From: Faecalicatena fissicatena
Lineage (GTDB): Bacteria; Bacillota; Clostridia; Lachnospirales; Lachnospiraceae
Assembly: GCA_001028025.1 (NCBI GenBank)
Contig: LDAQ01000045.1
Coordinates: 1-14,278 of the forward strand
Direction of reading: 5' to 3'
Length of the DNA stretch: 14,278 nucleotides
Positions 12,386 through 14,278 of the stretch are shown here, piece after piece. The position numbers and the translations under genes were made by a program. Every line of letters starts with the position of its first letter. Position 1 is the first letter of the stretch. Below the pieces are notes generated by a model. It had not been told where the DNA came from. It made no database searches and worked only from the letters and a program-made list of their open reading frames with translations.

Positions 12386-14065
12386 TTACAGGTTCAGTTT
12401 TCTGAGCAGACTGTATATATCAAGTGTCCCGTATCCCCAGTTTTTATTTGGATAAGTGAAGCCCTGATTGCTCCTGTCTGCACCGCGGATGATCAGACGG
12501 TTGACATCATATCCGGTAATGGTCGGGTAATAGCCCTTAATAACGGCCCATTCGAGTACCATTGCGACGGTTCCCGCTGCATGGGCGGCGGCTGCTCCGG
12601 TTCCGGATATGTAACCATAACGTTCATTGGGAAAGGCACAGGGGATTAAATTACCGGGAGCGGCAATATCAGGAATGATACGGTTGTCTCTGGTATATCC
12701 CCAGCTGGATTCAGGCATGATGCTGTTGCTTTGTGAATTATAGGCTGTTACAGTAAGGGCATACACAGAATTTCCCGGCTCTGTTACCGTTGTGTCAGGA
12801 GACGAAACCAGGAAGTATGTTCCATTTGAAATTAGATTTCCGGCTGGAAGCCACGCATGAAAGGCGTAATCTTCTTCTTCCAGATTTGCCAGCTGGATGC
12901 GCCAGATTCCCTCACTCGGATTTTCGAACCTGATCATAATCAGCTGGTCACCGTTCTCCTTTTCCAGGGTAATATTATTTACATAAATCCTGCTTGACTC
13001 GAATATGAAGCCAAAAGAATAACAGCTGCTGAGCTGCGGCTGGATAAACCTTGTGGATTCCCCTGCAGGAGACGTTATTTTCACAGCAAGGCGGGCCGGT
13101 ATTTCAGTCCATATTTCCAATGCAAATAAAGTATCCTGCTTTGAAATTTCAAGTTCAAATGTATGAGTAAAGGTTTCATCGGTCACTCTGGTGTAATAAT
13201 GACGTCTGTTACTGCCTTCATTGCCACCTGCAACTGCAACATCAAACCCGGGATTCAATACGATTCTGTTCAAATAATCACTGAGCGTCCCCAATCCTCT
13301 GTGGCCGCCATGGCTGCTCCCCATCGCCAGACAGACAGCCAGAGGCCGATGAATCCTTCCGGCAATCTGGGTTAAATAATTTAGTCCTAATAATATATCC
13401 GTTTCCTGATAACACTCGACATCTTCCTGAACAAAAGAGAGCTTGCGCAGATTCTTTTTAGGTGGTTTTAGTTTAACTACAATCAGTTCCGCTTCCGTTA
13501 CTACTCCCCTGAAAGATACGGAACCCACCACATTTCCGGCTATGATACTGGCAAGTGCAGTGCCATGTCCATTTGTATCCTGACAGGGGACAATCTCAAA
13601 AGGCTCTTGGCTCTCAAGCGCAAGATTAATCTCCTCATTCGTATACTCCGTTCCATATACAAACCCCTCCGGGGGCGTTCCAGTCTGATTTGCCTGGTCC
13701 CAGATACTGTAGATACGGGATTTTCCATCTCTTGTGAGAAAGGCCGGGTGACGGTAATCAATACCTGTATCAATGATCCCTACTAATACCCCGCGTCCAA
13801 AAAGAGCCAGATATGGGTTATTCTGCAGACTTCCGATCCCTGAATCTTCAAAAGTCATAACAGACATGGGAGTAAACAGCCCCGGTACGCTGTGATAGGG
13901 ATAAACGTCGCCTAATTCACAGGGACTGGGATTTTCATTCAGTACACTTATAATGGAATATCTCTCGCTGATTCTTATGGCCTGCCCACCATCCGGCTTC
14001 GCATTATTTACCAGCATATTATCGATAATCAGATCCAGGTAATTTTCATCAATAATCTTATTCAA
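12386..14065 (-). CDS. Csp-family S8 subtilisin-like protein, predicted pseudoprotease
   Basis: This 559-residue protein matches the clostridial Csp germination proteins: a prodomain-like N-terminus (about 1-75), then the subtilisin fold with the long insert (about 290-430) typical of the family. Asp99 (GIIDTGID), His167 (NGHGTA) and the oxyanion Asn282 (GGNEG) are present. The serine position of the GTSxA motif reads GTGAAAAH, so Gly490 replaces the nucleophile; its codon GGA is read directly. The same Ser-to-Gly change is known in C. difficile CspC, a pseudoprotease that signals bile-acid germinants, so a germinant-sensing or scaffolding role is likelier than proteolysis. The start is TTG at 14063-14065 behind GAGGCGG, and family N-termini begin near this point. 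No signal peptide is seen. Lachnospiraceae carry several Csp-like genes, so the exact orthologue is uncertain. Confidence 0.9.
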   Translation of the reverse strand: MNKIIDENYLDLIIDNMLVNNAKPDGGQAIRISERYSIISVLNENPSPCELGDVYPYHSVPGLFTPMSVMTFEDSGIGSLQNNPYLALFGRGVLVGIIDTGIDYRHPAFLTRDGKSRIYSIWDQANQTGTPPEGFVYGTEYTNEEINLALESQEPFEIVPCQDTNGHGTALASIIAGNVVGSVSFRGVVTEAELIVVKLKPPKKNLRKLSFVQEDVECYQETDILLGLNYLTQIAGRIHRPLAVCLAMGSSHGGHRGLGTLSDYLNRIVLNPGFDVAVAGGNEGSNRRHYYTRVTDETFTHTFELEISKQDTLFALEIWTEIPARLAVKITSPAGESTRFIQPQLSSCYSFGFIFESSRIYVNNITLEKENGDQLIMIRFENPSEGIWRIQLANLEEEDYAFHAWLPAGNLISNGTYFLVSSPDTTVTEPGNSVYALTVTAYNSQSNSIMPESSWGYTRDNRIIPDIAAPGNLIPCAFPNERYGYISGTGAAAAHAAGTVAMVLEWAVIKGYYPTITGYDVNRLIIRGADRSNQGFTYPNKNWGYGTLDIYSLLRKLNL

Positions 14066-14109
14066 GGTTCCGCCTCAATGTATTCTTAATATAGTATATT
14101 AACGCTTCC

Positions 14110-14153
14110 GGAACATAGAATATTAATATTGACATCAAAAGCTAAAATGTTCC
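14110..14153. promoter_or_regulatory. Inverted repeat upstream of the Csp-like gene
   Basis: GGAACAT and ATGTTCC (14110-14116 and 14147-14153) form a 7-bp inverted repeat with a 30-bp A/T-rich spacer, 45-90 bp before the TTG start, in the presumed promoter. TATACTA on the minus strand (near 14090-14096) resembles a SigG-type -10 element, but no good partner -35 was found. Both assignments are tentative. Confidence 0.3.
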
Positions 14154-14231
14154 ATATGGCCTGTATCCTCTGTCCGCAGAAGATCGCAGAAGCATTTTCT
14201 GCATCCTGGCAGAAGAAAACGGCATAACGAT

Positions 14232-14259
14232 AAAAAAGCCGAAAAAATGATTTTTCCGG
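14232..14259 (-). terminator. Terminator for a gene beyond the right edge
   Basis: On the minus strand CCGG-AAAAA and TTTTT-CGG (14251-14259 with 14239-14246) form a hairpin with one bulged base, followed by C and six T (14237-14232). It probably ends a minus-strand gene whose coding region lies right of the window. The stem is A/T-rich, so strength is uncertain. Confidence 0.55.
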
Positions 14260-14278
14260 TTGAATTTCAGGGTTAATG

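Noticed and set aside
12297..12419. Coding-like frame on the minus strand, overlapping the end of the Csp-like gene, of about 40 codons with an amphipathic look.
   Set aside because: It has no start codon before its hydrophobic part, no ribosome binding site and overlaps the Csp stop codon in another frame. It could be chance or a decayed remnant.
14086..14278. Minus-strand frame open from the right edge for about 64 codons.
   Set aside because: It runs through the terminator hairpin and the presumed Csp promoter, and frames of this length occur by chance in A/T-rich DNA. It could be the tail of an outside gene, but nothing in it is recognisable.

Overview
The window is about 14.3 kb of moderate-GC DNA and probably comes from a spore-forming clostridial anaerobe, most likely a Lachnospiraceae-type gut bacterium. 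The reasons are a Csp-family subtilisin-like protein, a secreted trigger-factor-like lipoprotein, a CyuA-type cysteine desulfidase, strong AGGAGG ribosome binding sites and lipobox signal peptides. This placement comes from gene content, not from a database search. Every convincing gene lies on the minus strand, so the window reads biologically from right to left.

In transcription order, from the right edge, there is first a minus-strand terminator for a gene outside the window (14232-14259). Next is a Csp-family S8 protein (12386-14065) whose catalytic Ser is replaced by Gly, so it is probably a pseudoprotease of the spore germination type. A cardiolipin synthase follows (10749-12224), then a secreted FKBP/trigger-factor-like lipoprotein (9548-10633). 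The 373-bp gap at 9175-9547 holds a large near-perfect inverted repeat (9321-9471) and the promoter of a small HPr-like protein that lacks the phosphorylatable His (8932-9174). A two-gene unit comes next: an iron-sulfur L-cysteine desulfidase (7399-8673) and a LacX-type aldose 1-epimerase-like protein (6492-7361).

The left half is a complete five-gene ABC importer of the nickel/dipeptide family: binding lipoprotein (4620-6230), two permeases (3522-4517 and 2710-3525) and two ATPases (1723-2682 and 952-1557). Downstream on the same strand is a CsoR/RcnR-family metal-sensing repressor with a long His-rich N-terminus (245-727). The importer promoter (6262-6290) abuts a CCCCC-TTA-GGGGG inverted repeat, which is the general kind of site CsoR/RcnR repressors bind. 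Importer, operator and regulator may therefore form one metal-homeostasis circuit.

The least explained DNA is the pair of multi-branched palindromic elements at 1-119 and 9321-9471. Each lies downstream of a minus-strand gene. Each is an outer long helix closing on two or more inner hairpins, and each has a small hairpin nearby with an identical CTTTAGT loop. They could be terminators or processing signals, non-coding RNAs or MITE-like mobile repeats. The sequence alone does not decide this.
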